From Meconema thalassinum (Eukaryota > Arthropoda > Insecta > Orthoptera > Tettigoniidae), in NCBI GenBank assembly GCA_946902985.2, contig OX336389.2:345562444-345626443 (forward strand): a stretch of DNA of 64,000 nt. Reading direction: 5' to 3'. Each line of letters opens with the position of its first letter. The stretch's first letter is position 1. Below, in pieces: positions 1 to 10,876 of this stretch. The translations under genes and the position numbers were made by a program. The notes under the pieces were generated by a model, which saw nothing but the letters and a program-made list of their open reading frames with translations, did not search any database and was not told where the DNA came from.

Positions 1-304
1 TCTTCATCCACTGAGCTGTCAACACCTTGCTAAAACTCTGTGCATGCAATCATCTTGAGCATGGCGCTGCTAGGTGAAGTGTGTCTAGCACACCACCCAT
101 AATGTACTGTGACCTTGAGATTTAATAAAATTAGAACAAGTAACTGAATAATTTCTAAACAATTTTTGCAGAGTAATGTGTACGTTTTAATCCTAATCTA
201 TCTGGTGTCTGCACAGTGGGACAAGATCTATATCTAGACAGAACAAATAATCAATCTTCTGCAGGAAAACTTTTGAGATTTTCTAAGTAGACTTGTTATC
301 CAAG
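1..304. other. No gene recognised
   Basis: AT-rich sequence with no open frame that resembles a known family. It ends at the target duplication of the first RTE-type LINE. Confidence 0.5.
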
Positions 305-314
305 GACCTTACAT

Positions 315-3174
315 CACAGGAGTGACAAAGAGGAAATCTGACATTCTACGGATCGGAGCGTGGAATGCTAGAAGTCTGCTAGGAAGTGGAAGGTTAGAAA
401 ACTTAGAAAGGGAAATGGATAGGTTGAGGTTGGATTTGGTTGGGATTAGTGGAATGCGCTGGAAGGAAGAACAGGACTTTTGGTCAGGAGACTATAGGGT
501 CATGAGCTCTAAATCAAACAATGGACAAGCAGGAGTTGGTCTCATATTGAGTAGGAAACTTGGACAGCGGGTGGAATATTAGGAGCAATATAGTGAACGG
601 ATCATTGTAGCAAAAATCAATACAAAACCTACATGTACCACAGTGGTACAAGTCTATATACCTACCAGTCAAGCTGATGAAGATGTTGAAAAGGTCTACG
701 AAGAAATAGATGAAATTCTGTGGTATATCAAGGGTGATGAAAATGTTATAGTAATGGGAGATTGGAATGCTGTGGTAGGAAAAGGAAGAGAAGGGAAGAT
801 AGTAGGAGATTTCGGATTACGTGAAAGGAATGATTGAGGAAGCAGGCTGATGGCATTCTGCACAGAGCATGAGTTGGTCATAGCTACCACCTTATTCAAT
901 AACCACAATAGAAGAATATACACATGGATGAGACCAAGAGATACAGGGCGTTACCAAATCGACTTCATTATGGTTAAGCAGAGGTTTCGAAACCAGATTT
1001 TGGATTGTAAAACATATCCCGGTGCTGACATAAACCCTGACCACAATCTGGTTGTTATGAAATGCAGATTAAAGTGGAAGAAACTGAAGAAAAGTCAAGA
1101 GCCAAAAAGGTGGGCACTAGACAGACTGAAAGAGAAGGATGTAAACGAAAGATTCAAGAAGAGTATAAAGGAAGGACTAATGAAAAATCCTAAACAAACT
1201 TCAATTGCAGACAAATGGGCACTTTGAAGAATGAAATAACAAAATCCGCAGAAGAAAACATTGGTAGGAAAGAAAGAATAGGTAGAAAACCGTGCATCAC
1301 TCAGGATATACTAGAATTGATGGATGAAAGGCGGAAACACAAGAATGTAAGAGATGAAAAGGGGAAAGCAGAATACAGACGTCTGAGAAAGGAGGTTAAC
1401 AAGAAGTGCAAGGAAGCGAAAGAAGAGTGGTTGAAAGAGAAATGTGCAGGTATAGAAAATTGTCTGAAATTAGGAAAAGTAGACACAGCTTATCGAAGGA
1501 TTAAGAATACTTTTGGGGAAAAGAAGACTAAGTGCTGTAATATTAAGGACACAAATGGAAAGCCTCTAACAGATAGGGAAGGAAAGGTTGAGAGATGGAA
1601 AGCTTACATAGAGTGCTTGTATAAGAGAAAGGAGATTGACAATCATGTAATGGAAAGAGACGAGGAAATTGATGATGATGCAAAAGGAGATTTAATATTG
1701 AGATCAGAATTTGACAGAGTATTAGAAGACTTAAGCAGGAACAAAGCACCAGGCATAGACGATATACCGATTGAGTTGCTACGCTGCATAGGATATGAAG
1801 GTCTGATCAGGTTATTTCATTTGGTGAGTAGGATTTATGAGACAGGTGAGGTAGCCTCTGATTTCAAGAAGAATGTTATCATCCCTATACCGAAGAAAGT
1901 GGGAGCTGACAGATGTGAAAATTACCGTACAATCAGCTTGATTACTCATGCTTCAAAGATCCTGTCAAGAATAATTTACAAGAGGATGGAAAGCCAGATA
2001 GGAACGGAGTTGGGTGAAGACCAGTTTGGTTTCAGGAGAAATGTAGGAACAAGGGAAGCTGTACTAAGTCTTAGGCTGATTTTGGAAGGTAAGAGAACAT
2101 TCATGGCATTTGTAGACTTAGAAACGGCTTTTGATAACGCTGATTGGACTAAATTGTTTGACATTTTGAAAACGATTGGAATGAAGTACAGGGATAGGAG
2201 GGTGATCTACAATCTATACAGAAACCAGACAGCAGTCATTCGAGATGAAGGACATGAGAGAGAAGCTGGTATTCAGAAAAGTGTAAGGCAAGGCTGCAAC
2301 TTATCACCCATACTTTTCAATCTTTACATTGAACAAGCAATGAAGGAAATTGTAGAAAAATTTAAAGTGGGAGTGAAGATTCAAGGAGAAATAATTTCAA
2401 CTCTGAGATTTGCCGATGACATAGTCATCTTGGCCAACACGCCTGAGGATTTGAATGAGTTTTTGAATGGTATGGACTCCGTCTTGAGGAAAGAATTCTT
2501 GATGAAAATTAATAAATGTAAAACAAAAATATTGGAATGCAGCCGAAATAAATCAGAATCAAATTGGCAGGTGAAAAACTAAAGGAAGTAGAAGACTTCT
2601 ATTTCTAGGAAGCAAAATAACTAGTGATGGACGAAGCAAAGAGGATATAAAAAGTAGGTTAGCTCAGGCAAGGAAAGCATTTCTACAGAAAAAGAAAGTG
2701 TTGACATCGAATATACATTTAGGTATTAGGAAGTCATTTTTGAAGGCCTTTGTCTGGAGCGTGGCACTCTATGGAAGTGAAACTTGGGACTATTGGTGCA
2801 GCAGAAAAGAGGAGAGTTGAAGTGTTTGAAATGGGATGTTACAGGAGAATGATGAAGATCAGATGGGTAGATAGGGTTGCACATGAAGAGGTATTAAGAC
2901 TAGTGGGAGAGGAGAGATGTTTCTGGCGACTGCTAATGAAGAGAAGAGATAGGTTGGTAAGACACATACTATGACACCCAGGAATAGCAAGCTTAGTTAT
3001 GGATGGAAGGGTCGAGGACAAGAACTGTAGGGGTAGACCAAGGTTTAGAATATGTTAAACAGATTGCCTTGGACGTAGGGTGTGGTAGCTACATAGAGAT
3101 GAAACGCTTACCTCAGGACAGGGAGGCATGGAATGCTGCATCAAACCAGTCAAAAGACTGAAGACTCAAACAAC
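315..3174 (+). mobile_element. RTE-clade LINE, copy 1, with exact 10-bp target-site duplication
   Basis: A 2.86-kb non-LTR retrotransposon bounded by a perfect 10-bp duplication, GACCTTACAT, at 305-314 and 3175-3184. The 3' end is a short CAAACAAC tail rather than poly(A), which fits RTE elements. It starts almost at the endonuclease coding sequence, so it is either slightly 5' truncated or has almost no 5' UTR. A shorter copy of the same family, with the same 3' terminus, lies at 46193-47302. Coding content is described separately. Confidence 0.88.
322..3163 (+). pseudogene. RTE-type endonuclease/reverse transcriptase, broken
   Basis: Apurinic-type endonuclease (322-about 1080) followed by reverse transcriptase (about 1700-2580) and a C-terminal extension to about 3163. 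Visible endonuclease motifs are GAWNARSLL, GDWNAVVG and a PDHN terminus. Visible RT motifs are KAPGIDDIPIELL, DQFGFRR, FVDLETAFD, RQGCNLSPILFNLY and the catalytic FADDIV. The frame is interrupted by TAG at 580-582 (where the family has Trp), TGA at 835-837 (probably from CGA), a frameshift near 1215-1227, another after 2582, a stop at 2972-2974 and further damage to 3060. It cannot encode a full protein. The RTE assignment rests on motif style and the non-poly(A) tail. Confidence 0.85.
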
Positions 3175-3475
3175 GACCTTACATAATGACGAGCAGATGA
3201 TAAACTCCACACATCCTCGAGTGATGTGTACGAGGGCTGGGAACGATAAGCTTGCTCATAACAATCAGTCTTGTTTGAGCTATACTTGAAGCAGATCAAT
3301 GTTCATTTATAAAAGAACAGTTGGATGATAGTTATTGTTGTTTTAAATGACAGAACTGCAAGGTCATCTGCCCCTTAACAATTGGATGGTGGTGTTGCTG
3401 TTTTATTAAGAGGCTTGAGACAATGTGGCTGACAAACAGTCTGATAACTATTCAAGCAAGAACAAAATCTTCTAT

Positions 3476-3503
3476 TGATATATATATATATATATATATA
3501 TAT
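3476..3503. repeat. (TA)n microsatellite
   Basis: Uninterrupted TA dinucleotide run. Confidence 0.95.
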
Positions 3504-3744
3504 TTAACTGTCTAGATCTGGCATGTGAAATGCAATTAATTGATACACAAACTTCGGAACATTATATCTATTTTTATTAAATGAACATATTTAAAATTAT
3601 TTCAATATATATTGTATCTTGGCATGCAATATTCTATGCAATGAAAAAAAGTTGAAGTGTTAAAAATATGTCAATAGTGCATACACAGTGCATTCATTTT
3701 GCATAGGTTGAACTCAGCAAGATATTCCTGGTTTCAGGTAACTA

Positions 3745-3880
3745 ATTAATACCATAACTATGTTCAAGTTATCAGGGCTTGTAGGCCATGATCCAGGCAG
3801 GATATTAGCTCCTACAAACCCGCATAACTTGAACATAGTTATGAACGCCGGCCGTGAAAGCCTAAGCTGATTAATACCAT
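3745..3880. repeat. Hairpin-forming insert flanked by 11-bp direct repeats
   Basis: Left arm 3753-3785 (CATAACTATGTTCAAGTTAT onward) is the reverse complement, with a few mismatches, of right arm 3812-3843. The loop is about 26 bases. ATTAATACCAT occurs at both edges (3745-3755 and 3870-3880), so the segment looks like a small insertion. The piece 3844-3862 (GCCGGCCGTGAAAGCC) is outside the hairpin and resembles SINE sequence. Confidence 0.7.
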
Positions 3881-4519
3881 GTCCAGTCTATGCTCGCAAG
3901 TTGCAAGAACTACGGTAAATACACAACCAGTGTGCTGATTATGTTAATCCTTAGAAATACTAACTAATGAAAAATTAACAGTATATGCATTTTCAAATTT
4001 ATCATTACCCTCTTTCAGTTTAAGTAAATAATACATTACATTAGACATACAAATTATGATATGGTAACTTATTCACTCGGAAATCAAGGGCACAGTTAGC
4101 GTCAATCGATCAACAGTGATGCAATGGCTCAGTTAGGAAAGCAATGATAAACTACAACACTCTTTGCCATGCATAGTCTGCCACCCTAGAGACATTTCTG
4201 TATTTCTATCCAAATAATCTACAGTGGTGCATTTTGAAGATCCAACCAGCCTTCAAGCTGATATTCACTGTCTGGGTCAATGGAGGTGCTACATTCTTCA
4301 TCGGATCCAATAGGACAGTGGGATCTGGTTTCACTAAGATAAGCTCCTTTTGGACCTTGATGAGGATCCATCCAGCCTCCATTCTGAGGACCTGAAGTAT
4401 GATGATGATGATGATAATGATAATTGTTGTTTTAAGGGGCCTAACATCTAGGTTAGCAGCCCCTAATGGTCTGGGTGATAGCGAAAATGACAACGAAATG
4501 AAAACCATAACGAAAATTA

Positions 4520-5330
4520 AGTGAGTCTGAAAATACTTATAAAATGGAACTCAGATTGAAACGACTTACAAAATGGAGAGGGGAAATACTTACAAAAGGG
4601 AAATGAGAAGGAAAATACTCACAAAAGGAATAGATTGAAAAACATGCACAAAATGTAGGTTAGGTTCAAAATATGTACAAAATGCAATGTAGAATCGAAA
4701 TACTCACAAAGGCAATTGAAATTGAAAATACTTACAAAATGCAAATGAGATTGAAAACATGTACAAAATGCAATTGAGGTTCAAAATACTTACAAAATGC
4801 AATTGAAATTGAAAATACACAGTGCAATTTAGATTGAAAAAGGACATTTCTGATTCAAAATACTTACAAAGTGCAATTGAAATTCAAAATACTTACAAAA
4901 TGCACTTGAAATTGAAAATGCCGACAAAATGTACGGTAGATTCAAACTACAGTACTTAGTGGGATTGACAATACTTACAAAAAGCAATTTAGATTGAAAA
5001 TACTTATAAAATGAAATTTAAATTCAAAATACTCACAAAATGCAATTGAGAATCAAAATACTTAGAAAATGCCCACGATGTAAAATGCAATGTAAATTGA
5101 CGACACTTACAAAATGCGGTTTAGGTTGAAAATACTTACATATAAATTCAAAATATTCACGAAAGTGCCCCTACATTGAAAGACTTACTAAAAAGCCATT
5201 TAGATCGTCAATCCTTGCAAAATGCAATTGAGGTTGAAAATACACGCAAAATGCAATTTAGATCGAAAAGACTTACAAAATGTAACTTAGATTGAAAATA
5301 CCTACAAAATGTAGTGTGGATTAAAAAAAT
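4520..5330. repeat. 29-bp minisatellite, about 28 degenerate units
   Basis: Tandem array whose unit begins ACTTACAAAATGCA and ends ATTGAAAAT, typically 29 bases. Most units differ at several positions and a few are shortened or fused (near 4815, 4945, 5065 and 5145). There is no coding potential in any consistent frame. Spacers are not unique, so this is a simple minisatellite and not a CRISPR array. Confidence 0.9.
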
Positions 5331-5683
5331 TAGCTGAAGGTAATTTGGATATACGGGGAGCCAATTAACAAAATCAGTGCGGGAATCTTCGAGAGAAAAG
5401 AAATATAATGAAATGAAAACAAGAAGTCTGATCCCTCGAAGAATGAGGGATCAGGAAAGATGAGACAAGGGCGAATTAAAGCAGGAAAGTGAAAGACTCC
5501 CTTGCAATGCAAGCTCAGGCCTCAGGTCACAGTGTACGCTCTTGATTCATGACAAGAGGACAATAAATGCACCAAGAAATTTCAGTTCCTTTTCCAAGGT
5601 TCAAATGGATGTAACAACAGAATCAAATCTACCATAGCATGTACATGATAGGATCAAAGGGTCCCCGACAGGCCCCTTGTGCC
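5331..5683. other. No gene recognised
   Basis: Only short chance ORFs between the minisatellite and the MITE at 5690. Confidence 0.5.
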
Positions 5684-5689
5684 TACATA

Positions 5690-6424
5690 CAGGGTCTTTC
5701 ATATAAAATAAGAGGGCCAAGCGGCGGCTTTGTTAACTGCAGCTGCGGTCACCTTGGCCGAGCTTGTGGCGCGCCAAGGTCCCCTGCTTTAAGCGTGTGT
5801 ACAATCCTATATGATGCAGCGGCCTAGCTAGCGTGTGTACAATGCTGAAATCTTACTTTAGTTAGTTATTGTTGATGAAACCGAAACCCCAACTTGTGCT
5901 AATTTTGTGAGTGATTTATTCGGAGACCGTTCTCGCCAATGTCATCTAGCTCATCCTCTGTTAAAACTGTTAGTGTGCGGGCATGTTTTATATTGAGCAC
6001 TGAGCCAGTAGTGTCAAACTTATATGCAATTACGTGAATCTGTGCTAGTGAAGGTGGCACTTCATCAGGAAATTGCTGAAAAAATGCATCACGTACACGC
6101 CGAGCCGACTCATACTTAAAATAAGTTTTACATTAAAAAAATACGATGTTGCAATGATAACTGTCTCACCATGTTAGCACTTGAGGTTTAGACTGGTGAC
6201 TGAGCACCTGCACGCTTATTGCAAGGTCAAGTTTGGTAATGTCAATCTGTTATTTTTATACAGTCCATCGGAACTTGAAAAAAAACCAGCCCTCGTAACT
6301 ACTATGCGTGCGCTTTCAATACTACAGCAGGGGGCCGTGGCGCGCCTCAAGCTCGGCCAAGGTGACCGCAGCTGAGGTTAACAAAGACGCCGCTTGGCGC
6401 TCTTATTTTATATGAAAGACCCTG
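5690..6424. mobile_element. MITE with ~100-bp terminal inverted repeats, TA target
   Basis: The ends 5690-5789 and 6327-6424 are inverted copies at roughly 90% identity, both starting CAGGGTCTTTCATATAAAAT. TA stands immediately outside each end (5688-5689 and 6425-6426), matching the TA target of the Tc1/mariner/pogo superfamily. The interior has no transposase. A second, 232-bp element with the same terminal decamer CAGGGTCTTT and the same TA flanks lies at 43540-43771. Confidence 0.85.
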
Positions 6425-6430
6425 TACATT

Positions 6431-6718
6431 TTCTTTCCGTCAACAGATAAAGGGGCAATACATAGTAAGACTACATACCCCATGTAACACCCAAGTGTAA
6501 TTTTAGCATAGTTTTATATTTTTTATTCAAAGTTTTACAGCCAAACAGCCACTCCACAAGGAGATGTTTGATTATGCATGTTTGTTTAGAATAGATACGT
6601 CTTTGATATGTATAAAATGTTGATTTTGCTGTGCAGACTAAAGAAGGGCACATTTTGCCCGAAACATGTCCCTACTTAAAATGTATTAAATAAAATTTTT
6701 ATTTCTATAAAATAAGTA
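6431..6718 (+). mobile_element. Probable Penelope-like element 3' tail with hammerhead-like core
   Basis: Short remnant lacking coding sequence. 6638-6670 reads CTAAAGA, one base, GGGC-loop-GCCC hairpin, GAAAC, AT, GTC. This is the order of a hammerhead core (CUGANGA, helix II, GAAA, tiny helix III, NUH), with CTAAAGA in place of CTGATGA. It is followed by an AATAAA-containing tail. The same layout closes the Penelope element at 16251-16294, so I read this as an isolated 3' tail. Confidence 0.45.
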
Positions 6719-6734
6719 TTGATTGGGCGGAAAG

Positions 6735-7709
6735 TTATTCCACTAAGTTATCATTTATGGAATCATACAGCGCTTGAATACACTGCTGGGGAATACCGTC
6801 CCACGCGGTTTTTAGGCGCATCCACAGTGGCAGCAGGTGGACCTGAACGAACAAGTTGCCGACCGACCATATCCCAGACATATTCGATGGGCGACATGTC
6901 AGGCAAACGGGCAGGCCAGGGAAGCAGAGGTATCCGTCGTTCTGCGAAGAAGGCCTGCACATTCCTTACCACATGCGGGCGGGTATTGTCCTGCTGAAAT
7001 ATGGCCTGTGGAACGGCCTGCAAGAGGGGAAGTGCCGCAGGCTGTAAAACTTCCCTGATGTAGCGGTCACTGTTCAGATTGCCCGCAAGACTATGAGTCG
7101 TGATCGCCTGTTATAGGCAATTGCGCCCCAAACCATTACTGCTGGTGTTTGTCCGCTATGCCGCTCAACAATACAGTCTGCCTGATTGCGTTCTCCACGG
7201 CAGAGTCGAACGCGTATGCGGCTATCACTGTAGGACAGGTTGAAGCGGGACTTGTCCGAAAACACTACATTTCGCCACTCAGCCTGCCAGTGTCGGCGTG
7301 CACGTGCCCATTGTAGTCTGAGGCGTCGGTGGTTCTCAGTCAATGGAAGCCGATGCAGTGGCATGCGTGCTACCAGTCCAGCCCTCGAGAGACGGCGCCG
7401 CACCGTCGACACAGACATATCCACCCCCGTTGCAGTGCTCCAACGTCGAGCCAACACCGAGGACGATGCTGTTCTGTCCGATAAGGCCATGCGGAGGAGA
7501 TGGCGGTCACCTCGCACTGTGGTCACATTGCGTCGTACTGTACCCTGTCGTCGCTGTGTATGGTCATCCTCTCTCCACTGGATCTACATACGCCTTACTG
7601 TTGAAGCAGCGTGCCCTGTACGAGCCGTAATGTCCCGGAACGACGGACCTGCCTCCAGGAGCCCAAGCATTCTGCCCCATGAATACGCACTCACATGCTG
7701 ATAGTCCAT
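6735..7709 (-). pseudogene. Tc1/mariner-like transposase, frameshifted
   Basis: About 325 residues when read through breaks. The probable ATG is at 7709-7707, followed by a helix-turn-helix-like N-terminus (MLGLLEAGPSFRDITARTG). The longest intact block (7526-7074) carries ARRWSTATG..STVRRRLSRAGL and FSDKSRF, whose Asp fits the first catalytic residue, then VMVWGAI. The block 7023-6763 carries FQQDNTRPH (second Asp) and SPIEYVWD (third acidic residue). The C-terminus WDGIPQQCIQALYDSI is in another frame ending at 6735. Catalytic DDE residues are therefore all visible, but at least three frameshifts or stops separate them. I could not find matching terminal inverted repeats. Confidence 0.85.
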
Positions 7710-8739
7710 CCTGTGATGTCGGCAAGGCATCGTTTCACTTGCTTACACGTTTCCACTTGGTATGACAGTCCCACGCCGACAGAGCTGTGCGGAACACTGA
7801 CCTGTCCGGTCCCACGGCAGAGGGCACTGGTGGGCCAATGTGCTCGCCATCTCTCTGCGATTTCAATCACTTTGTATGGTACCGCAGGACTACATGACCC
7901 CTGTTCTGGGAGTGTCTCCGACCATTTCTTCTGGGTGTTTCACTTTCTACAAACAGTAGTGTATTATGGAGCTGAGAGTTGTACCATCTATTATGGAGCT
8001 GATAGGCATACCATCAATTATGGACCTGATGGGTGGAGGCAGATTTTGGAACCTACGGAGGCAGAAGAATGGAAAGGTATGGTAGAGGGAAACCACTTCT
8101 ATCAGGATCGGTTCTACTCAACTGTATCCAGCTCAAGGTAGAGAGAATATTATCAGTTATTTCACTTAGGTAATTTATTGAGTAGTGAAAAACTCCCAAA
8201 GTACCTTTTTTACTGATATAGTTTAGTAATGTTTAGACTATTTTCGCGATTATAGATATGTTTAGGTTTGATTTTACTCCGATTTGAATCCCATTTTAAC
8301 TTTTGTATTCAGGTGATTCCGTATTTGCAATTTCAGATCTTGAGTAGGCATCGTGGAGATTTTTCAGCTTTAGTGTTATTATATTTTTGGTTTAACGATA
8401 GTCTTATTTTGAAGCAGACTTCGATGATCTAACGAGATCGACATTAGATCCCTTTATTTGGATTCCTACAAACAAGTCGGATGAAAGACAATCTTTCAAT
8501 TAAAGAAAGATATTTTGGGAAATATTCATTTTTAATGTGTCAAGATATTAGTAGACTTAAATTGTAGTCAAACGTATTTGCATTTTGAGCAAGTTTGATA
8601 CATTTTCTTGAGAATTGAAGTTGTATAAAATGGTAAACCAAGATTGTGTAATGAAGTAAATGACATTGAGGTCATATAAATATGTCTTTTTGACTCTGAG
8701 AGACGCACATTTTTTTCCGTATTGACTGAATTATATTAA
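7710..8739. other. No gene recognised; short 27-bp triplication
   Basis: 7961-8035 contains three imperfect copies of a ~27-base unit built on TATTATGGAGCTGA. The rest is AT-rich with no recognisable feature up to the Penelope-like element. Confidence 0.5.
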
Positions 8740-8991
8740 GAACAAAGTTCCAAATGGTTCCGCCTCGTCAATACTGTTTATTAAAATTTCATGATACAAT
8801 CACTTGTCTTTTAACACATGGTACATGTTTCGACGTCTAACACTTATTGACGTTTTATTTGGGCAGCACTTAAAACATTCCCTTTATATACTGGATGTAG
8901 TTAAAAATTGTACATGAAAACACACATAGATCACCAAAAGTTTACACTGTAACACATTAAAAAGTTGTTCAAACATTTTCTTATGTTAAAA

Positions 8992-9527
8992 CATGGTGTC
9001 CACAGAATTTTCAATGTCAATTTTCCTGACTTTTCCTGACCATTTTTCAACAAAATTCCTGACTTGCGAAGTCATCGTAACATCGGAAAAAAAGTTTATT
9101 GAGCAAATATATATATTTTTATTTGCAACCTCCACCATCCCCATAGCTGCCCCAATGCTCGCCTCATTATTGATTAAAAATACAAAATAATACATAAATC
9201 GAAGTACTTAATGAGCTAAACTATAGTGATGGGGTTGCCACATCCCTACGCCGACGCCAAAAAAAGAAAAAAAAAATAGGTAAAAGAGGTTTTTACTATG
9301 ATACACTGCAAAAATGGAAACTTACCATAATGTCCAGTGAATTATTGCTTTTTATCTTCAGAGATTAGTTGAACTAATAACATCAAAGTATGACTGTAAA
9401 ACACAAAATACTGTATGGTTAATATAAAATTCCTGACTTTCTAATACTTTTCACCATTTTTTCACACTTTTTCCAGACTTTTCCTGACTAAAAAAATTCC
9501 TTACTTTTCCTGCCTGTCGACACCATG
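8992..9527. mobile_element. MITE in the Penelope 3' UTR, with paralogous empty site
   Basis: The ends are inverted repeats (CATGGTGTC-C-ACAG / CATGGTGTC-G-ACAG). The interior is rich in TTTTCCTGACTT-type subterminal repeats in both halves. TAAAA flanks both sides (8987-8991 and 9528-9532). The right Penelope copy shows the uninterrupted site (CTTTTAACATAAG near 16110), so both boundaries are confirmed. The TSD is 5 bp, or 3 bp if the outer A/T pair belongs to the TIR. Superfamily not assigned; no ORF of its own. Confidence 0.82.
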
Positions 9528-10876
9528 TAAAAGCTCAATAAAATCCTCAGCCGGGCTTGGCAGTCTTTCTTGGTTTATTTTATGTCCTGTTTCTAATGTT
9601 AGCTTCAAAAGCCCAAGCAAGGGGTGACCATTCCCAACTGGAAAGAAATGAAACTATGTATGAGAGAATGAAGTGGTAGATAAAATAAAACTTTAAAAAC
9701 CCTAAATGTTATGTAAAAACTTACGATGTAATGCGGCAATGAGTTAACGGAGCCGTGCTGAGTCGGACGGAGACTGTGCTGTACTGAAACTGTGTGTCAG
9801 CATGGAAGCAACATGCAAGACAATAGGGGTGGAAGAGGAGAGGGGCGAGAGTTCAGGAGTGTTTTGGTTAGGAGTGGGGAGGGGGAAGGGGGGGGGGGGG
9901 TGGAGTAGGTTTAGGGGAAGGTAACATGGATCAACGGTTGTGGATTTATTTCTATGGTGGTTTATATTTTGTTCTGTAATGGATTAACGTTTCATAGAGT
10001 ACGTTGTTTTCTAAATGAATCTCATTAAGATTCGTTAGGGGGGCGGTCCTTTGGGCTAAATCGATTTCAATTTCTTCTAAGATGTTCATTGTAGTTCCTT
10101 TATTTGCTCGATGTAAGATTCTCATATCGTTGTTAATGTCTGTGAACCCATGTTTGGTATCTTTCATATGATTTGCTATGGCGGAAAATTTATTGTATTT
10201 AATGGCATTGAAATGCTCACCATATCTTGTCATAAATGCTCTACCTGTTTGTCCACAATAATTAGCGTCGCATTTTGCACCATTTCAACATATACACACC
10301 TGATTTACTGAATTTGTTCGTATGGTTCAATTTATTAGTATTGAATAAAATATTATTGTTTGTGTTGGAAGTTCTATATGCTATTCTTAGTCCACACTTT
10401 TTGAAAATATTTGAAATACTATAAGTTTTGGTGCTGAAATACGTGAAAGTCGCGTATTTGGGCTGCTCTTTTTGTTCCGGCGTTAGGCGGGTGACCGGTT
10501 TGTTTTTAAGCTTGCTGATAATATTGTTGACAAACAGCGATGTGAACCAGTTTACCTTGGCAATCTGTTTAATGATTTTTATTTCTTCATTTAGATCTGT
10601 TTTGGTTAAAGAAAGGGAAAAGGCTCTGTTGATCATACTATAAAAGGCTGCTTTCTTTTGATTGCCCGGGTGGTTAGAGTCTTTTCTTATTGTCGTGTGG
10701 GTCTGGGTTGGCTTTCTAAAAGCTTTATAGGTTAACCTGTTATTATTCAAACAAACTGTAGAGTCAAGGAAGTTGATTTTACTGTTTACGGCTGATTCAG
10801 AGGTGAATTGTATGCTTTTATCCAAACCGTTTAATTTTTGCAAGAGTCCTTCTATATTTAAAATAGTATCATCGAT

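Larger units (their letters stand above)
3185..4519. other. Gene-free repeat-rich stretch
   Basis: No coding sequence recognised. It holds an SINE-tail-like piece at about 3325-3380 (GTTGTTTTAAA followed by GGTCATCTGCCCC), a (TA)n run at 3476-3503, a hairpin at 3745-3880 and a second SINE-tail-like piece at 4425-4480. A block at 4210-4265 (GTGCATTTTGAAGATCC...) is also found, diverged, at 21025-21065. Confidence 0.6.

Noticed and set aside
4520..5330. Regular short repeats that could suggest a CRISPR array
   Set aside because: Units are contiguous with no unique spacers, are highly diverged, and the context is a eukaryotic intron or flank.
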